A stretch of DNA of 64,000 bases. Origin: Photobacterium leiognathi (lineage in GTDB: Bacteria; Pseudomonadota; Gammaproteobacteria; Enterobacterales; Vibrionaceae). Shown here piece by piece: positions 38,560 to 47,697 of this stretch (position 1 is the stretch's first letter; each line of letters begins with the position of its first letter). Where the stretch lies: positions 1,674,001 to 1,738,000 of the forward strand of contig NZ_CP131601.1 in the NCBI RefSeq assembly GCF_030685535.1, given 5' to 3'. Below the pieces are notes generated by a model. The model had not been told where the DNA came from. It searched no databases and saw only the letters and a program-made list of their open reading frames with translations. A program made the translations under genes and the position numbers.

Positions 38560-38755
38560 TATGGGAAATGATTAGCTCGTAGAGTATTTGAGCAAAAATT
38601 AATTAAGTAGATCGATATTAGGAAAAATAAGAATAACGCTCGCCTTCTTTTCGATATCATCATTCATGATATTTACTTATATAAGGTGACTTGGACTTGT
38701 TTAAGACTTCTGACAAATATTAGCTGTGCAAGGTACATTCCTATTTGACATATTT

Positions 38756-40516
38756 TTATTCATATATATTAAGGACCTTATTTCTAATTTGATCTGGAAG
38801 TGAATATATTTCTGCTGATATATGCTCTAGTGCAGCATAAGGCTTACCACCAAAACCTCTAGGCATACCTAGCTCCTCTTCAATGTCATTTACAAATGTT
38901 ACTGACGAACCATAAGTAACATCAATTGCATCTTCTATTGCTTGAGAAGCTGTATCTGACGTTGCTCTTGCATTAGCATCTTTATGTGCCTGATGGTCAA
39001 TGTCATAGACAGCAACATACGGAATTTTAAACTTATTTAATAAGTTACAGTACATTGGAATGTTGTTCTTGGAGCCGCAATCAATAACCGAGTAATCATG
39101 TTTAAAACAACCTAAACTTTGAGCAATAAATGGAATTACCGTCTTTTCAGTTGCACCTTCAGCAAGTATGACTTTCTTTGCAAAAAACAACTCACTACGA
39201 TCAGGGTTTATCCAATAACTAAGATTAAAATCTTTTTTACCATTACCAATGAATAACTCCTCTTCACATTGGCACGCCTTAGTGCCAACCTCCACGCTTT
39301 CTTTACGAATAATGCAAATCGATTCGTATTTGCTTAAATCTATTAACGAAGCAGAGTGTGTACAAAGAACAACTTGCACTCCTGTTGAATTAGACAATAA
39401 CGTTAATGATTCTAACAGCGCTCTCTGAGCCTGTGGATGTAAGTAGAGTTCTGGTTCTTCAAGAACAAAGAACATCGACTGTGAAGAAGAGCGCCCAGCT
39501 GTTTCACTATTCTCTTGTTCATTCCTCAAGATATCGGCTAAAGTCTTAATTAGTGCAAAACTCAAAGCTCTCTGTAAACCATTACCCTTTCTGGAAACAT
39601 CCGTTTTACAACCATCATTAACCCAGACTTGAGTGTTTGTTTTGAAAACATCTTCTACGTTTGGTGGCAATACTTCTAGTTCAACTTCAGATCCCCAACT
39701 AGTTAATTGTTCATTTAACTTGGCTTCAAATTCTCCTAACTGTATTGGTCTCTGAGTGTTTGGGTTACCCTCGGGATCCTGTTTGTTTAATAAGCTAAAC
39801 AATGAAGCAACAGTTTCTTTAGCCTCAGCCCACCCCGCACTATTAGCTGAAATATCAGAAATAATCCTACCGTATAATTTGCTAAAGAGACTACTACTAT
39901 TGTTGGAGTAATCATCCGATGCAACTTTTACGGCAGGTATATAGAAAACATCACCAAATATCCCTTTAGCTACATTCTTAGCACCCATAAAATTCGTTGT
40001 TTCTAATGCATAGTTAAACTCTAAATCAGCCTGATTTGCTTCTATGTACTGTGCTTGAGCGTCTTGTATATTAGCTTTAGTAATTCTTCCACTTGGAGGG
40101 AGTAAATCATAAAACTCTAGTCCTTCAGCAACGCTGCGCGTCGTATATGAAGAAGCATTTTCTTCCTTTAACCACTCAAAGACTGGTGATTGAGTGTAAC
40201 CTTGATAGGTTAATGAACCACCTTTAGTTGCTGTTCTTCTAACTTTAATTTTTTTGTCTGCCGTTACATACTTCGCAAAAGTAGATAATTCGCTTTCAAC
40301 CAAGTCATCAAAAGTCACTTCCACATAAAGTTCATCTGAACCATCATTGAAGTCCAAATCTTGAAACTTTATCTCACCAAAAAAGAATAGGATTGCATTT
40401 AAAACATTTGACTTGCCGTGATTATTTTGACCAATGAGAATCATCAAGTCTTGAAAGTTAATACTAACATCTTTGATCGAACGCCAATTTGATATTTGTA
40501 TTTCGCTTATTTTCAT
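38756..40516 (-). CDS. OLD-family ATP-dependent nuclease (ATPase + TOPRIM)
   Basis: A 586-residue protein. The N-terminal SMC/ABC-type ATPase has Walker A GQNNHGKSN (29-37), the signature-like SRKGNGLQRAL, Walker B FFVLEEPELYLHP and the switch CTHSASLIDL. The C-terminal TOPRIM nuclease domain has KKVILAEGATEK and YDIDHQAH, giving the Glu and DxD metal ligands. This is the layout of class 1 OLD nucleases (P2 Old and relatives) and of GajA in the Gabija defence system. No UvrD-like GajB lies beside it, so it is a solitary OLD. The start ATG 40516 has GAGG six bases upstream; the longer frame from 40573 is not supported. A role in anti-phage defence is inferred. Confidence 0.9.
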   Translation of the reverse strand: MKISEIQISNWRSIKDVSINFQDLMILIGQNNHGKSNVLNAILFFFGEIKFQDLDFNDGSDELYVEVTFDDLVESELSTFAKYVTADKKIKVRRTATKGGSLTYQGYTQSPVFEWLKEENASSYTTRSVAEGLEFYDLLPPSGRITKANIQDAQAQYIEANQADLEFNYALETTNFMGAKNVAKGIFGDVFYIPAVKVASDDYSNNSSSLFSKLYGRIISDISANSAGWAEAKETVASLFSLLNKQDPEGNPNTQRPIQLGEFEAKLNEQLTSWGSEVELEVLPPNVEDVFKTNTQVWVNDGCKTDVSRKGNGLQRALSFALIKTLADILRNEQENSETAGRSSSQSMFFVLEEPELYLHPQAQRALLESLTLLSNSTGVQVVLCTHSASLIDLSKYESICIIRKESVEVGTKACQCEEELFIGNGKKDFNLSYWINPDRSELFFAKKVILAEGATEKTVIPFIAQSLGCFKHDYSVIDCGSKNNIPMYCNLLNKFKIPYVAVYDIDHQAHKDANARATSDTASQAIEDAIDVTYGSSVTFVNDIEEELGMPRGFGGKPYAALEHISAEIYSLPDQIRNKVLNIYE

Positions 40517-40677
40517 CGTTACCTCAAATATTGAAAAATAAAACTGAATATTAATTGGCACTCTTACTTTCACGCCAAGAAATGCCTACAAAGCCATACA
40601 ATAATAATCAATTTAATTCATAAGGATAATGAGATTGATTGTATTAATTTGTTTCAAAGTGTTTATTGGGAACGTGG

Positions 40678-40919
40678 AAAGTAAGAAATGGATTTAATCA
40701 GTCTTATTAAATACAAACTGAAACATTAAATCATTTAACTATCAATTAGTTATAAGTTTACCTCTGTTTTTAACAAAAAATATTTCTTATTAAAAACAGA
40801 ACTCACGCAATAAAATCACCACGGATCATTAAACTGTTTATATATGCAGTCAATATAACTAATCCAAAATCGCGTTAATACGATATGAATGAGTAAAAGG
40901 TCTAACGCATAAAGGGGCA
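40678..40919. repeat. Direct repeat, copy A (~242 bp)
   Basis: Matches copy B at 41572-41814 along its whole length with scattered substitutions (roughly 85-90% identical by eye). It starts AAAGTAAGAAATG and ends AACGCATAAAGGGGCA. The central palindrome is degraded here: the right arm reads AAAAACAGAACTCACG instead of AAAAACAGAGGTAAAG. The copy begins ~160 bases upstream of the OLD nuclease start. Confidence 0.85.
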
Positions 40920-41085
40920 GTAATGTTTCAGTCTGAACGACTCAAACGAACATGGACAGAAACTATTTAGGCAGTTTGCTCTATTTAGGCTAGTAGGTAT
41001 TAAGAGTAACACCGCTTTAATCGTCAAAAATAATGAACATAGTAAACAAAAGCCAACTGTTTTTTGTCCATTCATCAAAACCTTG

Positions 41086-41403
41086 TTAGAAACCATAGTC
41101 TCGTTCTACTTTTGAAATACGAACCTTAAATGACTCATACCATAATTTACGATAGGTTTTTTGAGCCTCTTGATGCTCAGTATTAGCTTTCCAGTTTTTA
41201 ATAGACTCCAAATCAGCCCAGTAAGAAACTGTAATACCTACATCTTCTCTTGCTGATTCTGCACCTAAATACCCTGGTTGCTGTTCAGCAAGCTCAATCA
41301 TCCTATTTGAAGTTTCTCCATAGCCATTATCGTCCGCAGTGCGAACTGAAGTAAAAATAACAGCATAATAAGGTGGCTTTGGGGTATTAGCTAAAAGTGT
41401 CAT
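41086..41403 (-). CDS. Antibiotic biosynthesis monooxygenase (ABM) domain protein
   Basis: A 105-residue ferredoxin-like alpha-beta barrel protein. YYAVIFTSVR, the middle QQPGYLGAESARE, ITVSYWADLESIKNWKANTEHQEAQ and YESFKVRISKVER are the usual ABM elements. The Asn/Trp/His trio of haem-degrading IsdG proteins is not present in the right spacing, so a haem role is not supported. The gene lies between the two direct repeats. AGGA precedes the ATG. Confidence 0.88.
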   Translation of the reverse strand: MTLLANTPKPPYYAVIFTSVRTADDNGYGETSNRMIELAEQQPGYLGAESAREDVGITVSYWADLESIKNWKANTEHQEAQKTYRKLWYESFKVRISKVERDYGF

Positions 41404-41571
41404 TAAAAGTCCTGAGCATATAACATTGATTTATTTGTTATGAATTGTTCTACGCATTACGTAAACTTGTAAAAGTATTAACAATAACAGAGATATTATA
41501 CTCAATATAATCGTTCATATTATGAGCTTGCTAGCACTTTCTTACACCTACAGATTTGAAAGAAAATGTTA

Positions 41572-41814
41572 AAAGTAAGAAATGTATTTAATCAGGTTTC
41601 TTAAATACAAACTGAAATATTAAATTATTTAACTATCAATTAGTTATAGCTTTACCTCTGTTTTTAACAAGAAATATTTCTTATTAAAAACAGAGGTAAA
41701 GCTATAAAATCACCACGTTTCATTATAACTATTGATATATACAGCAAATAAAACCAATCCAAAATCACGTTAATACGATATGAATGAGTGTTTGATCTAA
41801 CTCATAAAGGGGCA
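41572..41814. repeat. Direct repeat, copy B (~243 bp)
   Basis: The better-preserved copy of the element at 40678-40919, same orientation. It starts AAAGTAAGAAATG and ends AACTCATAAAGGGGCA. It begins ~170 bases upstream of the ABM gene start, the same relation that copy A has to the OLD gene. Confidence 0.85.
41644..41707. repeat. 64-bp near-perfect palindrome inside repeat B
   Basis: Two 32-base arms meet at 41675/41676 with a single mismatch (C41668 opposite A41683). The outer arm reads TTATAGCTTTACCTCTG and the centre is AAGAAATATTTCTT. No T-run follows on either strand, so it is not a normal terminator. It could form a cruciform or a long RNA hairpin. Confidence 0.9.
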
Positions 41815-42069
41815 CTTTCGAGCTTGAAAGTGTTACGGGCAAACGACTTTCACAAAAAGCCACCGACTTTCCTTAAAGTGGTAGCTTTAATTCATTCTTT
41901 TATGAACTCATGGCATTTGCTTCATCAATAACGAACATGCCTAGTTTATTAAACATCATCCGTGTATCTCACAATCCTCATTTAACTCTCCTATTCCACC
42001 AGCAAAATTAGCCGTGAGATAAATTCCTCGCTACACTGTTTCAAACTAATACAACAAGGAAAGTAAACG

Positions 42070-42546
42070 ATGATCGAGAAAGGCCAAACATTACCAGCCG
42101 CAGTGCTAAGTGAACTCACACATGACGGCATGGTGAAACACGATACCGCAGAGCTTTTTGCCAACAAACGTGTTGTGCTGTTTGCTGTACCAGGGGCATT
42201 TACTCCTACTTGCTCTGAAGCCCATTTACCGGGTTATGTGGTGCTAGCTGATGAGATTAAAGCAACGGGGGTCGACATTATTGCGTGTGTTGCTGTTAAC
42301 GATGCCTTTGTCATGCAGGCTTGGGGCGAGGCGCAAAACGCATCTGAAATTATGATGTTGGGCGATGGTGATGCTAGCTTTACTAAAGCGTTAGGGCTTG
42401 AGATGGATACCGAGAACTTCGGTGGTATTCGTTCTCAACGTTATGCAATGGTTGTTGATAATGGCGTGGTGACTCAGCTAAACGTTGAACAGCCAAAGCA
42501 ATTTGAAGCAAGCAAAGCGGAAACGATTCTAGCAAACCTGAAGTAA
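42070..42546 (+). CDS. Peroxiredoxin, Prx5 family
   Basis: A 158-residue thiol peroxidase. PGAFTPTCSEAHLPGY carries the PxxxTxxC active site with peroxidatic Cys48, and the conserved Arg lies in IRSQRYAMVVDNG. A second Cys (73, IIACVAV) is not at a usual resolving position, so it may use glutathione/glutaredoxin as partner, as known for bacterial Prx5. It reduces hydrogen peroxide and alkyl hydroperoxides. AAGGAAAG precedes the ATG. Confidence 0.93.
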   Translation: MIEKGQTLPAAVLSELTHDGMVKHDTAELFANKRVVLFAVPGAFTPTCSEAHLPGYVVLADEIKATGVDIIACVAVNDAFVMQAWGEAQNASEIMMLGDGDASFTKALGLEMDTENFGGIRSQRYAMVVDNGVVTQLNVEQPKQFEASKAETILANLK

Positions 42547-42576
42547 CGTAATAAGGCTTTGAATATCAATGATATG

Positions 42577-42606
42577 GTTCAGTGTGGTGAGCACTGAACC
42601 ATTTTT
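42577..42606 (+). terminator. Terminator after the peroxiredoxin gene
   Basis: GGTTCAGTG...CACTGAACC stem followed by ATTTTT. Confidence 0.85.
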
Positions 42607-42641
42607 ATATTTATCCTACTCTTGATAGCGACACCCAACGA

Positions 42642-42962
42642 TTAATCGCTCGGTTTAAGGGCATGAATAGCATCAGATACTGATACAAATTGGATCTTGA
42701 TTAAACACACTTCGGCAAAACTAAACTCATGGGCTTGAATGAGTGCTGTCACTTCTTCCACTGTCAATTGTGTGTTGTTGTTGATCAGCTCGGCACTCGT
42801 GTTGTTGATGCTAATTGAATAACTAAAACCCTGACTATCAATCACATAATCATCTTGACTAAAGATCAGATCCTCACACTCGCTCAATAATTGCTGCTCT
42901 GAGTCGAGATAAATCAGCTCGTCATCACCATCTAGTTTTAATATACAGGGCCAATTGACCAT
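42642..42962 (-). CDS. DUF4144 family protein
   Basis: A 106-residue acidic protein (VNWPCILKLDGDDELIYLDSE, CEDLIFSQDDYVIDSQGFSYSI) that matches the small DUF4144 family of vibrios. The ATG at 42962 has GGAG at the right distance; upstream in-frame codons are not family-like. Function unknown; cytoplasmic by absence of a signal sequence. Confidence 0.8.
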   Translation of the reverse strand: MVNWPCILKLDGDDELIYLDSEQQLLSECEDLIFSQDDYVIDSQGFSYSISINNTSAELINNNTQLTVEEVTALIQAHEFSFAEVCLIKIQFVSVSDAIHALKPSD

Positions 42963-43265
42963 GAGTGTCTCCATAACTCTGCTAACACCATATTTGCAAG
43001 CAAGGCTAGCAAGTGATCGTCTTAAACAAATTGATAACGATAACATTGTTATTATCAGCCACCTACTCTATTGATATTAATCTTAGTTATTAGTACATTC
43101 ATGCCACTGAGAACAGGCTTTCATAAATCTTGAGTCAACAAATATTCTGCTTTTACTGCTCTGTTATCGAATAAAAATGTCTTGTTTATATAATTTTTTC
43201 TTATTGGAGTATGTTAAATTTTTGTGTGATAAATACGCTTTAAACATGTTAAATAAGGATTAAAC

Positions 43266-43838
43266 ATGAAAGCGCTCTGTCTCTTAATATCATTGTTTGC
43301 TTTTTCTTCATCAGCTTACTCATCCAGTTTATTTAATGTTGATGAATCGCTATCAACCGTCAGCTTTGCTTCTATAAAATTACAATATGTTGTAGAGCCT
43401 GCCGTAATTAATAAAGTTACTGGACACATAGATAAAAATGGGGATTTCATTTTTAACTTGCCATTAAGAGAGCTAAATACAGGTATTCCTATTCGAAATG
43501 AGCGTTTAAACACACTTTTCTTTGATTCAAAATCCTTTCCACAAATACAAGTTAAAGGAAAAGTGGATATAGATATTCTCAAAGCAGACAAGGCTATTTT
43601 ACAAAAAAACATCCCCTTTTCTGTTGAGATCTTTGGAACAAAAAATAACGTAAAGGCATTAGTTAACATTGTTAAAGTTGGCGACAACATTGCAATTTCA
43701 AGTGCTAAACCCGTGATTATTTCTGCTTCCAACTATTTGATTCCAGCAACTCACTTAACTAAATTAGCTGAAACTGTTGGAGGCATTGCTATTTCAAACA
43801 CGGTACCAGTATCTTTCTCACTCGTTCTTAATAAATGA
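43266..43838 (+). CDS. YceI family periplasmic protein
   Basis: A 190-residue secreted protein: signal peptide MKALCLLISLFAFSSSAYSSS, then a lipocalin-like YceI barrel (FNVDESLSTVSFASIK, GHIDKNGDFIFNLPLRELNTGI, RNERLNTLFFDSKSFPQIQVKG). YceI proteins bind isoprenoid-type lipids in the periplasm. A GGATT and A-rich leader precede the ATG. The lipid ligand cannot be told. Confidence 0.9.
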   Translation: MKALCLLISLFAFSSSAYSSSLFNVDESLSTVSFASIKLQYVVEPAVINKVTGHIDKNGDFIFNLPLRELNTGIPIRNERLNTLFFDSKSFPQIQVKGKVDIDILKADKAILQKNIPFSVEIFGTKNNVKALVNIVKVGDNIAISSAKPVIISASNYLIPATHLTKLAETVGGIAISNTVPVSFSLVLNK

Positions 43839-44017
43839 TATCTGTTATTAAGCAGCCCCTTCTCTTTATATAGCTAGTTACAAGTGCAATATTGAAAAAA
43901 GCAGACCATGAACTTAAGGGGTTTATGGTCTGTCTCTATCAACAAACATTCAACACTCATACAGTTAGCTTATGTATGCTTTATGAGAATTTTTAGAAAC
44001 TAAAAAGATCTCGTAAC

Positions 44018-44827
44018 ATGTTAAAAAAAGGCAACTATTGGCTTAAAAGAGTTATTAAAGATCCCTTCTCGCATTTCCTTATCGCTGGAACTCTGTTGTT
44101 TATTTGCTATTCGCTATACCATTCATCGGCTTCCGTGAACACCATTTCAGTGACACCGTCACAAGTTACTCAACAAAGAAAAGACGATACGCTTTACTTT
44201 GGCTCACCACCGTCAAAAAAAGAATTAAACAAAGACATTAACCATGTGGTGTTAAAGCAAATGCTATCTCAGCAAGCTTTAAAATTAGGCTTGGAGAAAG
44301 GCGATCCGAACTTAAATGAAATGTTGATGCAGCGCTACCTGTCTTACGTGTCGCAGTTAGCCAAGATCAACGCAACTAATACGAGCTTATTACACCAATA
44401 CTATTTAACGCATCAAGCGCGTTATAAACATCCCGATATGTACTCTTTGTGCTATCACTTTTTAACACCGCAAGAAGTTCAACACCCTATTTCGACTATG
44501 GATTCTCAGCAATGTTTAACTGATGTGAGTAAGCAAGCATTACTGGCAAAGCTGGGTACAAAAACAGTAGACGCATTAGCAGCACTAGCACCCAACCAAT
44601 GGTCAACACCGATTGATACTCCTTTTGGTGCGATAGCAATAAAGGTACTCGATTATCAGAAAGCAGGCGTACTGAGTTTTAAGCAGGCCAAACAACAATT
44701 AGCACATGATTTTGCCCGCGATGATGTTAATAGCAAAATAGCCGCCGTTATTAAGCAATATCACATAGCATTACCCGCAGGTTCAGACTTTACCGTTAAC
44801 ACAAAGACACTATTAAACAATGTATAA
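44018..44827 (+). CDS. PpiC-like (SurA/parvulin-type) membrane-anchored protein
   Basis: A 269-residue protein with one N-terminal membrane anchor (HFLIAGTLLFICYSLY) and a periplasmic part. The helical SurA-N-like region (NHVVLKQMLSQQALKLGLEKGD) is followed by a degenerate PpiC-type domain (MYSLCYHFLT..., NQWSTPIDTPFGAIAIKVLDY) and a C-terminal helix typical of such chaperones. Proteins of this kind usually lie beside HupE/UreJ_2 genes, as here: the next gene overlaps by eight bases. Isomerase activity is uncertain. Confidence 0.8.
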   Translation: MLKKGNYWLKRVIKDPFSHFLIAGTLLFICYSLYHSSASVNTISVTPSQVTQQRKDDTLYFGSPPSKKELNKDINHVVLKQMLSQQALKLGLEKGDPNLNEMLMQRYLSYVSQLAKINATNTSLLHQYYLTHQARYKHPDMYSLCYHFLTPQEVQHPISTMDSQQCLTDVSKQALLAKLGTKTVDALAALAPNQWSTPIDTPFGAIAIKVLDYQKAGVLSFKQAKQQLAHDFARDDVNSKIAAVIKQYHIALPAGSDFTVNTKTLLNNV

Positions 44828-45855
44828 GCACATCTCTTATTTTATACGGCGCTTAATTGTCGGCACAGTCGTTGGCGTCATGCTTTCGGTAATAATGACA
44901 CCTCTGGCAATGGCGCATCCTTATCAACCCTCGGTGGGTTTGATCACACAGTTGGATAATCAACAATATAAATTGGCATTAAAGCTTCCGGTGATTGCAG
45001 GTGAACATACACATATAACACCAACTTTACCTAGTGGCGGTACGGTACGTTTATTGTCATCAAAACGAAGTGACAATGGTTTCGGAATGGATGAACAAGA
45101 TTATTTGCTGCAACTTAAAGCGAATGCATCATCACCGACTCTTGTATTTAACGGGCTAAAAACAGGTCAGCTACTTACGCAGTTAACGCAAAAAGACGGA
45201 CAAGTCAGTACACTTGCGCTGTATAAAGGACATAACCGCCTTCATTTAACCGATAAGATCTCGATTTGGACAACAACAAAGCTATTTGTCACCTTAGGCA
45301 TCACCCATATATTAACGGGGATTGATCACCTAATGTTTGTGGCGGGATTATTGTTATTTACTCGCAATTTTAAAACCTTCTTAAAGTACCATTACCTGTT
45401 TTACTTTAGCCCACAGTATTACGTTAAGTTTATCTGCGCTTAATCTGGTACACATTCCAGAACCCCCAGTAGAAACGGGAATTGCACTGAGTATTTTGTT
45501 TTTGTGTTATGAGCTTACTCGCCCTTATGATAAACAACATCCAACATTAAGCCGAAAGTTTCCGTGGCTCATTTCGTTTTCCTTTGGTTTGTTACATGGG
45601 TTGGGGTTTGCCAGCGCATTAAAAGAAGTAGGATTGAGCCAAACCAGCATTCCGTTAGCCCTCGCCTGTTTTAATATTGGGGTTGAGATCGGGCAGTTGA
45701 TCTTCTTATCGTTTCTTATCGTGCTATTGAAATTGTGCGCAAAAGTGCCTGTATTTCATCATAAGTTGTTTCAAAAAGTGCCTTTATACACCATGGGGAT
45801 CATGGCTTCTTTTTGGTTTATTCAACGGGCGTACATTATGTTTCATGTTTTATAG
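44820..45855 (+). pseudogene. HupE/UreJ family membrane protein, frameshifted
   Basis: The first part (44820-45443) encodes a signal peptide (LSVIMTPLAMA), a periplasmic beta domain and the start of the membrane region, ITHILTGIDHLMFVAGLLLF. The last family-like residues are FLK at 45378-45386. Reading on with a +1 shift from about 45388 restores TITCFTLAHSITLSL and the rest of the family (GLLHGLGFASALKEVG, FNIGVEIGQL) to the stop at 45855. One extra base, probably the T at 45387, explains it. Without the shift the frame stops at 45443. HupE/UreJ proteins are putative metal (nickel or cobalt) permeases; in this UreJ_2-type group the substrate is not known. Sequencing error is possible. Confidence 0.85.
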
Positions 45856-45966
45856 TGGAAGATAAAACGTAAACAAATATTGTATTTTTGCTGCTAGCTT
45901 GCATTCACCAATACTGTAATAGTGGCAAGACAAGAATAAAAACTGAAGTTAGTAAAGGAAGTCATC

Positions 45967-46269
45967 ATGTATATTGCAATGAACCGTTTTAAAATCCGTT
46001 TAGGCTCAGAACAAGAATTTATCGATATCTGGAAGAACCGCGACACCTACCTAGATACCGTACCGGGTTTTCAATCATTTAACTTGCTTCAAGGTACATC
46101 AAACGATGAGTACACCTTGTTTGCATCGCACTCAGTATGGGATTCTCGCCAAGCGTTCGAAGACTGGACACAATCAGAAGCATTCCGTAAAGCTCATGCT
46201 AATGCTCGCGGTAATAAAGACATTTATTTAGGTGCACCAAACTTTGAAGGGTTTGAAAGCTGCCTGTAA
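45967..46269 (+). CDS. IsdG-like haem-degrading monooxygenase
   Basis: A 100-residue ABM-fold protein. It has Asn6, Trp67 and His77 (MNRFKI, EDWTQS, KAHANA), the same three residues at essentially the same positions as the haem-degrading IsdG/IsdI proteins of Staphylococcus. The haem pocket is therefore likely intact and the protein may open the porphyrin ring to release iron. AAGGAAG precedes the ATG. It is a single-gene unit with a hairpin terminator. No Fur box is seen just upstream. Confidence 0.85.
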   Translation: MYIAMNRFKIRLGSEQEFIDIWKNRDTYLDTVPGFQSFNLLQGTSNDEYTLFASHSVWDSRQAFEDWTQSEAFRKAHANARGNKDIYLGAPNFEGFESCL

Positions 46270-46283
46270 TTATATTCCTGTCG

Positions 46284-46320
46284 CAAGCCCCCAAATACAC
46301 TGTAGTTGGGAGCTTGTTTT
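46284..46320 (+). terminator. Probable terminator after the IsdG-like gene
   Basis: CAAGC.CCCAA / TTGGG.GCTTG stem with one mismatch, then TTTT. Confidence 0.6.
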
Positions 46321-46352
46321 AATTAGCAGTATCATTATATTGCGAGTAATTG

Positions 46353-47330
46353 CTAATTTTTACCTAAGCCAATAAATCCTACTGCAATATCCTTTAATAG
46401 GTCTTCTAACTGCTCTGCAAAAATAATAGTTACGCCATCAACTTGTTGTAAATCTTCTGGATGATCATCTTTTAAACAACGAGTCACTATCACGTATTTA
46501 TCAATAATAGTGAAATTTTCATTATTCCAGTGTTCTGCTTTTTGAATTTGTTTTATCGCATTACCACTCATTAACCCTTTATAATCTTTCACTTGAATAG
46601 CAATGCCATAACTCTTACCTAATAAACCGGGTAACGTGATAAGAATATCTGTACCGTGTTCTTTCTCTGTAATACCACCCGTGCGTTCAACTATTATCGG
46701 TTCCGGTAAAATTTTTCTTAAACCTTCTACTAGCGCATATTCCCATTCTTCATTGGAAAATTGCTCATTCATTTGTCGATAAAAGTTTTTATAGAAATCC
46801 GTTTGTTCTAGCGATTTACTGATATTGTCAGTGAGCACATTGTTAAATCGTGTAGAAAAGCCAATAGAATTAATCAATGCCTCTTTATTATTTATAAGCT
46901 CTTCAATATTGTCTTTACAATGTGACATATTCCAAAATCGATTTACTTGCTTAAGACTCGCTCTTAACTCTCCAGAAACATGGTTATTTTTCCTATTAAA
47001 ACTTTTAATAAAACGAGCAGGAAAAATATGCCCATAATCCTGTAAATCTGGATGTATGGAATAATCATAACCTTGAGAAAAATCTTGTGTTGCTTCAACA
47101 ATTGCAACTTCATTCCATGTCGGCAATCGAGGAACAATCAATATGTCACCTTTCTTTACTTTATTTTAAATAGGGAGATTTCTGCGAGCGCCACTATCTT
47201 TCGTTAATAATCTTAAATTCTGCCCTTCTGTCCAACCCCATCCCTGTCTTAATCTTCCTTCATCCAGCTCCTGACGGAAAAATTTAATTTTCGTTGTATC
47301 AATTCGATAGCCCCAATATTTTCTCGACAT
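46353..47330 (-). pseudogene. Mrr-like restriction endonuclease with PUA/EVE-like N-terminal part, broken by an in-frame TAA
   Basis: The ATG at 47330, after AAGGTGAG, opens a frame that reads MSRKYWGYRIDTTKIKFF, ELDEGRLRQGWGW and so on for 54 codons to ARRNLPI. It then meets TAA at 47168-47166 and continues in the same frame with NKVKKGDILIVPRLPTWNEVAIVEAT. The two halves read naturally as one ~325-residue protein. The N-terminal part resembles the PUA/EVE-like modules of modification-dependent restriction enzymes. The C-terminal part is a PD-(D/E)XK nuclease of the Mrr kind: GTDILITLP with the Asp, then AIQVKDYKG with the QVK signature (residues ~246-248 of the full reading). A truncated product could only start at a TTG (47141) without a ribosome site, so the gene is probably dead, or the TAA is a sequencing error (TAT or TAC expected). 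Confidence 0.75.
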
Positions 47331-47697
47331 TTCACTCACCTTAAAAAGAATGTAAAAGTAATTTAATACTCAAAACTTCAAAACAGAGACGAAACAATAA
47401 AAACTCGTACCCATTTCACAAAATTTTTCAGTATAGGTAATGAGATGCATAAATACTATGATCAGAATTTCATTGTGCGATTGTATCTAACATCGTTTCA
47501 CTCAATTTATCTTCCCTCCCGCCTTGCCTCTTACCTCATAAATACGGGATACTTAGAGCCATGTAAGCTTAAGTTTTCATGCTTGAGTATTTGCCATTAA
47601 ATTTTCGATAAATTGCTGAATTTATAAGCAGTTTTTCACAACAAGCCATTGCTTAGAAAACATGCAAAATAATAACACCAATGGCTATGGATGATTT
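47331..47697. other. Gap between the broken nuclease gene and sbcB
   Basis: About 370 bases with no gene; divergent promoters must lie here. No operator is recognised. Confidence 0.4.

Noticed and set aside
38756..40516. OLD nuclease as a complete Gabija system
   Set aside because: No UvrD-like GajB helicase gene lies next to it on either side.
40902..41096. 64-codon leftward open frame rich in Cys and Leu
   Set aside because: No ribosome site; overlaps the end of the ABM gene and repeat A; no protein-like pattern.
41086..41403. Haem-degrading function for this ABM protein
   Set aside because: The Asn/Trp/His trio with IsdG spacing is missing, unlike in the protein at 45967-46269.
40678..41814. 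Direct repeats as integron attC sites
   Set aside because: The repeat ends AACTCATAAAGGGGCA superficially recall attC, but there are no paired R/L core boxes, the repeats lie upstream rather than downstream of the genes, and no integrase is present.
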